NCBI RefSeq assembly: GCF_003353065.1
Contig: NZ_CP027806.1
Location: 1,876,001 to 1,940,000 of the forward strand
Direction: 5' to 3'
Source of the DNA: Cyclonatronum proteinivorum
GTDB taxonomy: Bacteria; Bacteroidota; Rhodothermia; Balneolales; Cyclonatronaceae
Length of the DNA: 64,000 nt
The translations under genes were made by a program, and so were the position numbers. Positions within the stretch are counted from its first letter, which is position 1. Each line of letters starts with the position of its first letter. The notes beneath the pieces are model-generated. The model did not search any database. It saw nothing but the letters and a program-made list of their open reading frames with translations, and was not told the DNA's origin. Shown here piece by piece: positions 47,508-57,200 of this stretch.

Positions 47508-48512
47508 ATGATCATCTCTATTTTTGATTCCCTCCGCTTTGAAAAGTCCTACATCGAAAAGGCTAACAACAGGCGGCATGAGCTGCGCTTCCTCAAGCCC
47601 GAGCTCAGCGAACAAACCGCAAGCCTGGCACAAGGCTCTGATGTCGCCCTCATTTTCGTAAATGACAAAGCCGACGACAAAATTCTGAAAACGCTGCACG
47701 AAGTGGGGGTCCGGTATATCGCGCTGCGCTCGGCGGGTTTCAACAATGTCGATCTCGAGGCCGCACACGAACTTGGCATGAAAGTCGCCAACGTGCCGGA
47801 ATATTCGCCTCATGCGGTTGCCGAACACACCGTTGCGCTCATGCTGGGCCTGAACCGCAAGCTGATCCGGGCGCACAACCGCATACGCGATCTCAACTTC
47901 TCCCTCGATGGGCTGATTGGCTTCGACATGTACGGCAAAACCGCGGGCGTGGTCGGGACCGGGAAAATCGGGGCGGAAGTTGCAAAGCTCCTGCACGGCT
48001 TTGGCTGCAAGGTGCTCTGCTACGACATCCGCGAAAATGCATCCCTTGTGAAAGCCATCAGTCCCGAGTATGTCGCCCTCGAAGAGCTGTTTTCGCGCTC
48101 CGACATCATCACCCTGCACGCCCCCCTCAACAAGCACACCTATCACATGGTCGATGAAAAAGCGGTCGGGCAGTTCAAAAAAGGCGTGATGCTCATCAAC
48201 ACTTCCCGCGGCGGCCTCATCAAAACGGAGGCGGTCATCAACGGCCTGAAGCAGGGCGTTATCGGCTACCTCGGCCTCGATGTGTATGAGGAAGAGGAAG
48301 GCCTGTTCTTCCACGATCATTCCGAGCAGATTCTGCAGGATGATATGCTTGCGCGCCTGCTCGTGTTCCAGAATGTGCTCATCACGAGCCATCAGGCGTT
48401 CCTGACGGATACCGCGCTCCGCAATATTTCGGACACCACCTTCGAGAACATCAACGCCTGGGCTGACGGCAAGTCTGCCCCCAACGAAATTAAACCGGCA
48501 CCCGAATCCTGA
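47508..48512 (+). CDS. D-isomer 2-hydroxyacid dehydrogenase, D-lactate dehydrogenase type
   Basis: 334-residue NAD-dependent enzyme that probably interconverts pyruvate and D-lactate. NAD-binding motif GVVGTGKIGAEVAKLL (G150-G155 region), catalytic arginine R234 in NTSRGGLI, the acidic partner in LDVYEEEEGLFF, and histidine H295 in LITSHQAFLT. The segment YSPHAVAEHTVALMLGLNRK and the closing part are of the fermentative LdhA subtype. Its stop codon overlaps the next start by one base (TGATG). Confidence 0.9.
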   Translation: MIISIFDSLRFEKSYIEKANNRRHELRFLKPELSEQTASLAQGSDVALIFVNDKADDKILKTLHEVGVRYIALRSAGFNNVDLEAAHELGMKVANVPEYSPHAVAEHTVALMLGLNRKLIRAHNRIRDLNFSLDGLIGFDMYGKTAGVVGTGKIGAEVAKLLHGFGCKVLCYDIRENASLVKAISPEYVALEELFSRSDIITLHAPLNKHTYHMVDEKAVGQFKKGVMLINTSRGGLIKTEAVINGLKQGVIGYLGLDVYEEEEGLFFHDHSEQILQDDMLARLLVFQNVLITSHQAFLTDTALRNISDTTFENINAWADGKSAPNEIKPAPES

Positions 48513-49213
48513 TGAAGACATCACAGCCCGGGATTTCGACGCGTATTGGCGTAAATGTGTATGAAACCGAGCATGATCCCCATGCCGGAAGCTGTCTGCT
48601 CAGCCTCCCCCATCACGCTGAACGGCTCTCAGACGCGGCCTTCTTTTTTGTAACGGGTGAGGCGGGCTGCCGGCTGCTTTCGAAATCGGATCCGGCCGGG
48701 GAAGGTGCGACCCGTTCCGCTGCGGAAGGTTTTGGATGGATGGGGAAGCCTGCGCTCCGCATTGCGGCAACATTTCCAAAGCCCGTTTACCTTTCGGTAT
48801 TGTTGCAGGATTTGGCACAACTTGCGGCAGAAGCGGGACTCGACCCCGAGCGACCGCTCGGGATTCGGCTGAAAGCGGAATGTGCACAGCTTGAGTACGA
48901 AGAAAGCCCCGGTGGCGGCTATCATGAACAGGAAGAGGTCAGCCTCGATGAGGCGGCGGGCTTTTTGTTTTTGAAGCCGGAGCACATCCCCCGCGATGAC
49001 GACAACATTCGGGCGCTCAGCCGTTATCTCGCAACACAGCCTGCCGGGGGAGGCGTCTATGCCCTGCTGCTGTCGACCCTCCGCGGGCTGTCTTCTGACC
49101 GGCTGACCGGCGATACAGCCATCATTCAGCCCGAAACCCTGCTGCGCCGCGCCGACATCTCCCTATTTGCTCCGCACCGCAGCTGTGACGCGGCAGATTT
49201 CCTGCTGAAATAA
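48512..49213 (+). CDS. Hypothetical protein
   Basis: I do not recognise this 233-residue protein. It has no signal peptide or membrane segment. It overlaps the dehydrogenase stop by one base, so it is co-translated with it. It contains FGWMGKPALRIAATFPKPVY and EECAQLEYEE-like acidic stretches, and base composition matches its neighbours. It may be a cytosolic accessory protein, but the sequence gives no function. It is not a recognised Cas protein. Confidence 0.65.
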   Translation: MKTSQPGISTRIGVNVYETEHDPHAGSCLLSLPHHAERLSDAAFFFVTGEAGCRLLSKSDPAGEGATRSAAEGFGWMGKPALRIAATFPKPVYLSVLLQDLAQLAAEAGLDPERPLGIRLKAECAQLEYEESPGGGYHEQEEVSLDEAAGFLFLKPEHIPRDDDNIRALSRYLATQPAGGGVYALLLSTLRGLSSDRLTGDTAIIQPETLLRRADISLFAPHRSCDAADFLLK

Positions 49214-49252
49214 GCTGCCCTCAAATTTACAATCCGATTCATTTTTTCATCC

Positions 49253-49765
49253 ATGCTTCTGTTTTCGCTACTGACTGCCCTCTTGTTGCTGACATCCCCG
49301 CTGCAAACGGCAACTTCACAGGACCGCATCAGCTTTATTTTTTCGGAGGAAACCCGCGTTGACAACGCCATCCTCACCCTCGAAGACGGGAGTCAGTGGC
49401 GGATGATGCAGACTGCAGAAGCACTTGGCAGCCTCGAAGCCGGCAGCGAAATTCCCGTCGTACTACTCGGCAGCCGGGGATCGCAATCTGCCCTTGTGTA
49501 TGCCCTCGGTACGGAAATTCCGGTAACGCGCCTGAGCGGCGAGCCCGTTTTTGCAGAAGGCTTCCGCACCATGCTCCTCTACGCCGACCCCGAAACCCGC
49601 CGCCTGCACCTCGCCGACGGCACCGTGCGCCGCATAACAAACGCTGATGCCGACTTAAACTTCCGCAGTGACCGCATCACCGAAATCATCATCACCCGCG
49701 ACCGCCGGCATGCTATCGATCTCACAACCGGCACCCGCTACGCAGTATCGCCACCGGTGAGGTGA
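49253..49765 (+). CDS. Hypothetical secreted protein next to the CRISPR array
   Basis: 170 residues starting with a clear signal peptide (LLFSLLTALLLLTSPLQTATS), then a beta-rich soluble domain with no recognised motif (ILTLEDGSQWRMMQTAEAL, LHLADGTVRRITNAD). It ends only 13 bases before the first CRISPR repeat, and those bases are mostly a run of 11 G. The product is predicted to be exported, so a link to CRISPR function is unlikely. It was probably the boundary gene of the array insertion. Confidence 0.65.
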   Translation: MLLFSLLTALLLLTSPLQTATSQDRISFIFSEETRVDNAILTLEDGSQWRMMQTAEALGSLEAGSEIPVVLLGSRGSQSALVYALGTEIPVTRLSGEPVFAEGFRTMLLYADPETRRLHLADGTVRRITNADADLNFRSDRITEIIITRDRRHAIDLTTGTRYAVSPPVR

Positions 49766-49778
49766 AAGGGGGGGGGGG

Positions 49779-52700
49779 ATGGTGATTTGAACTGAGATTG
49801 GGAATTCAGATATTTGGCTGCCCGCCTGACCACGATTGCACAGAGCTGTGATTTGAACTGAGATTGGGAATTCAGATATTCATATCAAAATGAGCGAGAA
49901 CAAAACCACAGCTGTGATTTGAACTGAGATTGGGATTTCAGATATTTTCGGATTGTTTCAATCTATCTTCTTGTGTGCTGTGATTTGAACTGAGATTGGG
50001 ATTTCAGATATTCGGCTTAAAAATATCCCTCAAGTGTAACAGGCTGTGATTTGAACTGAGATTGGGATTTCAGATATTGGATGTCGTACATAACAAGCCC
50101 TTCGGAAAGCTGTGATTTGAACTGAGATTGGGATTTCAGATATTTATTCTCGAGGACGGGCGCGCTTTCTTTCGGCTGTGATTTGAACTGAGATTGGGAT
50201 TTCAGATATTTCGAGCCGGGGAAGGTTTCGGTAGATTTTAGCTGTGATTTGAACTGAGATTGGGATTTCAGATATTCGGGTCGGCTTCTGAAGCGATTGA
50301 GTACGTGCTGTGATTTGAACTGAGATTGGGATTTCAGATATTGCGGGCTGATGTGACTGTTAGCGTTACGGCGCTGTGATTTGAACTGAGATTGGGATTT
50401 CAGATATTGCATAAAGCAATTTATCGCGGTCACTCCTAGCTGTGATTTGAACTGAGATTGGGATTTCAGATATTTCGCCCTCCCCGGCATGTGCAGGAAT
50501 AGCGGCTGTGATTTGAACTGAGATTGGGATTTCAGATATTTTCTAAGATTGAGAAGCAAATTGATGACCTGCTGTGATTTGAACTGAGATTGGGATTTCA
50601 GATATTGTTGACATGGCATTGCGCAAATACTTTAACGCTGTGATTTGAACTGAGATTGGGATTTCAGATATTGTTTGGCCTGCTTTGGTTATTTGGCTCT
50701 CGGCTGTGATTTGAACTGAGATTGGGATTTCAGATATTAGCGAACATATCACTCATATTTGTGACGTTGCTGTGATTTGAACTGAGATTGGGATTTCAGA
50801 TATTCACAAACTCAGACGCAAAATGGTGGGCTTGGCTGTGATTTGAACTGAGATTGGGATTTCAGATATTTAACACGTTTATAACACGAAAATAACGAAA
50901 GCTGTGATTTGAACTGAGATTGGGATTTCAGATATTAAGCAGGGAAATCTTGTAATCACGCCAGGCGCTGTGATTTGAACTGAGATTGGGATTTCAGATA
51001 TTACCCTGCCCGTTATTTAATATCGTGATATGGCTGTGATTTGAACTGAGATTGGGATTTCAGATATTTCGCCCTCCCCGGCATGTGCAGGAATAGCGGC
51101 TGTGATTTGAACTGAGATTGGGATTTCAGATATTTTCTAAGATTGAGAAGCAAATTGATGACCTGCTGTGATTTGAACTGAGATTGGGATTTCAGATATT
51201 CCGATGAATATGCGTTCACGACTGATGGACGCTGTGATTTGAACTGAGATTGGGATTTCAGATATTTTTCTATCTGGTAGATGCCTATTGCCGCCAGCTG
51301 TGATTTGAACTGAGATTGGGATTTCAGATATTGCACCGGGAAAGGCTAATAAGCGCAGGACTGCTGTGATTTGAACTGAGATTGGGATTTCAGATATTAT
51401 TTGGTCGAGAAGGGTAAGGGGATTATTTGCTGTGATTTGAACTGAGATTGGGATTTCAGATATTAAGCGGCTTGTCTTCCTGCTCATACTTCAGGCTGTG
51501 ATTTGAACTGAGATTGGGATTTCAGATATTACTTCTTAGTATATGTATATCACTGTTAGGCTGTGATTTGAACTGAGATTGGGATTTCAGATATTAACGT
51601 ATGACCGTCGTGTAGGTTATGCGCAGCTGTGATTTGAACTGAGATTGGGATTTCAGATATTGAGCATGGGAGAAGCAGGGAAATCTTGTAAGCTGTGATT
51701 TGAACTGAGATTGGGATTTCAGATATTCAACGTCAGCCGGTGCAACGATGGCTCTTTGCTGTGATTTGAACTGAGATTGGGATTTCAGATATTTATTCTC
51801 GAGGACGGGCGCGCTTTCTTTCGGCTGTGATTTGAACTGAGATTGGGATTTCAGATATTTAACTATTAAGCCTTAACGCGCTTCAAATAGCTGTGATTTG
51901 AACTGAGATTGGGATTTCAGATATTTACCACTCAGCGTTGAAGCGTTCGGGCCACGCTGTGATTTGAACTGAGATTGGGATTTCAGATATTAGCATGAAC
52001 GGCGTTGACATGGCATTGGTCGCTGTGATTTGAACTGAGATTGGGATTTCAGATATTTTACGGTCAAAGTAAGCAATTCGATTCAGCGCTGTGATTTGAA
52101 CTGAGATTGGGATTTCAGATATTCAACAATGCGCTAATGAACAGGCTGCACTAGCTGTGATTTGAACTGAGATTGGGATTTCAGATATTAAGGGATTGAT
52201 AAAGCCCGCAGATGTTTTAGCTGTGATTTGAACTGAGATTGGGATTTCAGATATTGAAGGTGGTGTTGTGGACGCAGACATCCTCGCTGTGATTTGAACT
52301 GAGATTGGGATTTCAGATATTATGGGCTGAGGGCACCAGTCCCCGGGCTGAGCTGTGATTTGAACTGAGATTGGGATTTCAGATATTAATTATCAGCGAG
52401 GAGCAAGCCCGCGCAAAGCTGTGATTTGAACTGAGATTGGGATTTCAGATATTCAACCGCATATTCGATCAGGTCGAAGATGCGCTGTGATTTGAACTGA
52501 GATTGGGATTTCAGATATTATTTTTGGCGAACAGCAGGAATTGGGCTATGCTGTGATTTGAACTGAGATTGGGATTTCAGATATTATACTGGAATCGGGA
52601 TTCACAGGTTTGGACGCTGTGATTTGAACTGAGATTGGGATTTCAGATATTTTCGACATCCCCGCACATGCTGGGGAGGGCGCTGTGATTTGAACTGAGA

Positions 52701-52915
52701 TTGGGATTTCAGATATTAAATTGATTGATGAATCAAAGCTGAAAAAAGCTGTGATTTGAACTGAGATTGGGATTTCAGATATTCGGTTAAAAATGTTCAC
52801 CACACAATACAATGCTGTGATTTGAACTGAGATTGGGATTTCAGATATTGCAGCGCATAAAATGGGGTTTGATTTTACCGCTGTGATTTGAACTGAGATT
52901 GGGATTTCAGATATT
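49779..52915 (+). CRISPR. Type II-C CRISPR array, 48 repeats and 47 spacers
   Basis: 36-bp repeats (start GCTGTGATTT, end TTTCAGATATT) alternate with 30-bp spacers in a strict 66-bp period from 49779. One spacer (51531-51559) is 29 bp, which shifts the phase. The first two repeats are degenerate: both have GGGAATTC for GGGATTTC, and the first also has ATG for GCT. So the left end is the old, leader-distal end. The tracrRNA anti-repeat shows that crRNA is read on the plus strand, toward cas2. Three spacers occur twice: 50145=51794, 50475=51069 and 50541=51135. The repeat contains TTGAAC-16-GATATT, a possible built-in promoter. Confidence 0.99.
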
Positions 52916-52962
52916 ACGCCCCTTCGTAATGGCTTATGTACCATTGCGTTGGGGCGTTTTTT
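52916..52962 (+). terminator. Terminator of the CRISPR array transcript
   Basis: Begins with the first base after the last repeat. ACGCCCC pairs with GGGGCGT, then a TT/TT internal loop, then CGTAATGG with CCATTGCG, an 8-base loop, and six T on the plus strand. The T tail is only on the plus strand, so it does not serve cas2. The remaining 53 bases to cas2 are the only space for a leader. Confidence 0.88.
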
Positions 52963-53015
52963 GGTTTAAAAAAATAGCTATCATCTTTCCTGAATGTGCA
53001 TGTGCGTCTTCTTTT

Positions 53016-53354
53016 TTAGAAAAATTCGAGCTGCTGCGGGGGGGGCGGAAGGCGCTCTTCCTTTGCACCCCAAATGTTGACAATCTGTCCGTATTGCTTA
53101 TCGGTAAGGGTAATGATGCTCACAAAGCCTTCTTTTGGCACCAGGTCTTTTACGGTTTCAATATGGGATTCTGCGCTTTCGCGGCTGCCGCAGTGCCGGG
53201 CATAGACCGAGAGCTGAAAGCGCTGAAAGCCATCGTGTTTCAGGTTCTGCCGGAATTTGTTCGCGGCTTTCATGTACTTATCGGTTGTTACGGGAAGGTC
53301 AAAGGTTACAAAGAGCCACATGGTTTCATAAGCGTTTAATCGTGAATAACTCAT
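53016..53354 (-). CDS. cas2: CRISPR-associated endonuclease Cas2
   Basis: 112 residues, normal Cas2 length. The ferredoxin-like fold opens with MWLFVTFDLPV with the conserved aspartate D19, followed by FQRFQLSVYARHCGS. With Cas1 it forms the spacer-integration complex. It starts 28 bases after cas1 and is last in the cas9-cas1-cas2 operon. Near its 3' end a run of eight C encodes a PPPP stretch before QQLEFF. Its stop faces the array terminator about 50 bases away. Confidence 0.97.
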   Translation of the reverse strand: MSYSRLNAYETMWLFVTFDLPVTTDKYMKAANKFRQNLKHDGFQRFQLSVYARHCGSRESAESHIETVKDLVPKEGFVSIITLTDKQYGQIVNIWGAKEERLPPPPQQLEFF

Positions 53355-53382
53355 GGGTGAATTAGGGTTTTTGGGATTTACG

Positions 53383-54270
53383 TTAAAGCTCGGGATAGCT
53401 CAGACGGGTGTCTTCCTTCAGAAAGCAGCGCGCAAGCGAAGCTGTTGTTTCCGAAAGGCCGAGCATCAGTGGCCTGATTTTGTTCCCGATACACACATCG
53501 CTGTACAGTATTTGTAACAGCATGGCTTTTTCTGCTTTACCGAGGGTATCCGGCGGGCTGTTGGCCTCCAGATATTCGAGTACCGCAAAATCTACAAACG
53601 GCCGGTAGGGCTCCATGAGATCATCAGCCAGGCCGTAGGCATTGTATTGGTTGTGATGATGGATGCCAATGCCGGGCAGCAGGCCCGAGCCGGAAATGGC
53701 CCGGGCGGTAGCGGCCCGCAGGATGGCATACCCAAAATTGAGCAGGTTGTTCGGCGGTGCCCCGTCCCGACGACGCAGAAAGCCGTCCCCAAAAAGGGAC
53801 GGCCAATAGATGCGGGCAGCCTGCGCTTCCTTGTTCTCCGGATCGCCGCTTTTGACCTTGCGGGCTGCGTAGCGCAGCGGTGCATCGTTCTTTCCCTGCA
53901 CTTTTAGCAGCGCGGCCTGATTGCTGATCTTGGCTTTTACCGTTTGTTTCCAAAGCTGCTTCATCAGCGGTACCGTTGCCGCGATCTGCGCCCGATAGGT
54001 ACGGGTTTGCGTACTGTGCCCTTCAAGCCGGAACAGCATGGCCTCCGGATGATGGTTGGTGCCGCAAAAAACAACCGCCGTATTGTGCGTGCAGGCATGC
54101 TGCACAACCGCCTGCGTAAAAGTCGTTTGGGCATGATCCAGAATGATAAACCCGAGATCCGAAAAAGGTCTGCTGTGCTCCTCTTTGTTTTGCTTGTTGT
54201 ACAGCACAAGCTGTGACATGCGAACGCTCAGATGCATCGGGCTTGTGATATGGAGGATTTTTTTGAGCAT
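53383..54270 (-). CDS. cas1: CRISPR-associated integrase Cas1 (type II)
   Basis: 295-residue integrase for spacer acquisition. The three metal ligands are in NKEAQAARIYW (E148), GIGIHHHNQYN (histidine 204 or 205) and GLADDLMEPYRP (acidic residues about 217-220). The ATG lies 3 bases after the cas9 stop, so translation is coupled. No csn2 or cas4 is present, which defines the locus as type II-C. Confidence 0.98.
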   Translation of the reverse strand: MLKKILHITSPMHLSVRMSQLVLYNKQNKEEHSRPFSDLGFIILDHAQTTFTQAVVQHACTHNTAVVFCGTNHHPEAMLFRLEGHSTQTRTYRAQIAATVPLMKQLWKQTVKAKISNQAALLKVQGKNDAPLRYAARKVKSGDPENKEAQAARIYWPSLFGDGFLRRRDGAPPNNLLNFGYAILRAATARAISGSGLLPGIGIHHHNQYNAYGLADDLMEPYRPFVDFAVLEYLEANSPPDTLGKAEKAMLLQILYSDVCIGNKIRPLMLGLSETTASLARCFLKEDTRLSYPEL

Positions 54271-54273
54271 GTT

Positions 54274-57200
54274 TCAGATAAAAGTGATGCCTCCTTTTTC
54301 ATCAATCGTGAAATGATAATCTTGGATGAGAAATTGATAGTTTTTTGAACCAATATGATAGTATGGTAATGGTTCAATTGAAGCTTTGTACTTCGAGTAT
54401 CCACTTATCATTAGTTTTTCGGGTGACTTACCGTTTGCATTTTCAAAGTCTGATTTGAATTGAATTTTACCACGTGATTCTTGAAAATACTGAAACTTCA
54501 TCCTTCCGTCTTTTTCAAGATTTACAGCTTTGTAGAGCCTATCCGTCAGCTCTTTTTCTGAAAGCTCCGTCAGTTCATCAGGGCTTTCGAGGTAAAAGCA
54601 TACGAGGGTATTTTTCCGGATCAGGCCAAAAAAGCTTTTGCCATTCATTTCCGGCGCTACCAGGTCCTGCTCTCTGCGAAAGTCCCGCTGACTTGCCTTG
54701 AGGTGCTGCGTCGCTTCCATCAGGTTAATCAGGGCATAGTCATGGCGGCCTTTGTCATCGCGGTAAATGGCCATCGCATAGTTTTCCTTGTTATTCACAT
54801 ACAGCTGCTGCTTATAAGCATGCTTGGACTGATCGCGGTGCTGTTTAAATCCGGGCAGCGGCTCGGTCAGTTTCGCCTTTATGCGCACTTTGCGAATAGG
54901 GGTCCAAACGGTCTTACCTTTCTTCGGCGGGATGTGGAATAAGCGGCTGATTTCATTTTCAACCGATTTGATCTCAGCTTCGAGCGTAGCTTTTGATGCA
55001 GCCTCCGCATCTTTAGCTTCCTTTTGAAGGGCTTTTAAACGGTCATTAAGCGCTTTTTGCCGCGGTATATCGCGAAGTACAATTTCACGGATATTGGGGT
55101 CTATAATTTTTGTTGCGTCTTTCACATCCATGCCGTCAATGGACTTCCTCACCACAAACATATCTTTACTTTTCTCCGGCTCATGCGGATTCATGATTCT
55201 GCCATAGAAGGTTTCTTCATGCAGTGCACCCCTCGCCGTATCCCCCTGCTGATAGATAAACTCCTCCGGTTTGTGATGTTTGCGCTGCTTCACACCCCGT
55301 TTTCGGAGAATTTTCCGGACCTGCTTTTTGGGCTTGTCGGTATCGGTGTGCACCACAATTAAATCTTCATGCAGTTGCTGCATATCGGTCGTGAAGGTAT
55401 CCCATGGTTTGGTTTCCCGCAGGACTTCCCGCATGGCAGCGAGCTGACCTTCTTCCTGCAGGCGCCAGGCATGTGAGAGCCGGTTATGGCTGTCGCGGGT
55501 AATGCAGGCAATGGTTACGGCATCGATGGCATGATGGGCATGGTTGCTACGGTTTTTAGGCGCCATTTCCCACAGGCCGGTTTCATCATTAAAAAAGTCC
55601 TGCAATCCCCAGGCTTTTCTGAAATGTGCTACCATTTCCCCGTTAATGGGAAAAACATTCGGATTTCCCCGCCGGTTTTTGAACAGGCTTCCCAGAAAGT
55701 CTTTCGCATACCGGGTAATAATGCCGGTATCAACCTTCTGACTGATTTTAAAGCCCTCAGGTATTTCCGTTGCCGTAAACCTTTTTACTTTACCGCGCCA
55801 GTAATCCCGTTCCATACTAAGCTCATGTCGCTGCATGATGAGCTTGTCTTTTTGGTCTTTGGTCGTTGCAGCTTTGGTACGCCGCGACAGCCGGTTGATT
55901 CTGTCTTCGAGCGCATCAGCCTTCTCCACCCAATGGCGGATGCGCTGAACATAATCGTCATAGTTCTCCAGCTCTGAGGGCATCCGGTTACGCTTAACAT
56001 CCCGGTTAAATGTGCGCTCGGATAGGGTTTTGTTCATCATGGAATTATCGAGCGTGCGGCTCCGGGGCAGGGTGTGCTCAATGTCATATTTGGGGTCATC
56101 ACCGATAAAATCGGACAGGCCAATTTTGTCTCCTGTGTACAGGCAGATGCCGTTTTGCTCCTTCCAAAGCTGATACTTTTGGATGTCGGTCTCTGTAGGT
56201 TCGATGGTTTGGTTCTTTTGTTCTTTGTACAACCGAATAATTTCATCGCGGTACTCGCTCCGCTCATTTTGCCGTTTTCTTTGATAGTTTTCTATCGCTT
56301 TCCGCTTGTTGGCGTCGTTGAGTTCACGCGCCAGCTCAATATGAATGCTTGTTTTTTCATCAATCAGCTCTTCGGCCAGCAAATGGTTAATCAGTTGCCG
56401 GAGCTGCTGTAAGGAGCGCATCACGACCGGATTTTTCAGGGATGATTTCAGGGGATTCGGCAGTCCGTACAGCGGTTTACCATCCTTCATCAGCGGTTCC
56501 CCTTTTCGAAGTATCACTTCCGGCACAAAGCGCTCAATTGCGGAAGGGTGATAAAGTTTTTTGAGCATTTTGGGAGACGCAACCACAGCTACTTCGCCAA
56601 TTTTCTTACCCTTAAGGGCCTTTTCAATGCGATCTTCCAAACGCGCAGTTCTCTGAAAGACGGGCTCATCCCGGTCGGTTTTCATGGCTGCATTGAAAAT
56701 AGATACGGCCTGACTAATCAGGCTTTGCTGATGGGGATGCTCCTGCCAGGTTTTCTTTCCGAATTTAAAGCTGAGTTTATGCTCGAGTTCTGCCCTTACC
56801 CAATGCGGATTTTCGGGTTCGGTCATTTTTCCGTCCCGTACATTTCGCACAATTTCATTAACGGCAAAGTAAAGCTGCTGCAGCTCGTCGTGTCCGTCAA
56901 TAATGGAAATCAGTTGCTCTGTGATCTCAGCCTGATTTGCTGCATTTTCCCATATTTCGGGTTTGATGATTTCAGGAAGCTTGGCCAGAAACACGGCGTG
57001 ACTGTATATCAGCCCTTCCCGCAGCCAGGGCAGAATAAGCTTGATGGCTTTGAGGCTAAGGTTGGCGTAATCATTCCGGAAGGGCGGGATTTTTGTAAAC
57101 CGGGCGGTTTCCTGCGCGGTAAGGGAGGTGAAGGTATCGGCAAAACGGCGCAGCGCGCTTTCGCGGGTTACATCGGTGAAGCTGCTGCGGTCTCCGGCGG

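Noticed and set aside
47385..48524. 379-residue frame opposite the hydroxyacid dehydrogenase
   Set aside because: Antisense shadow. The sense strand has complete NAD-binding and catalytic motifs.
48512..49765. Possible csn2 or cas4 next to the array
   Set aside because: Neither protein resembles Csn2 or Cas4. Both are read toward the array from the other side, and one is exported.
50017..52944. Minus-strand reading frames of 70-200 residues with repeating peptides inside the array
   Set aside because: They are translations of the 36-bp CRISPR repeats (66-bp period is divisible by 3), not genes.
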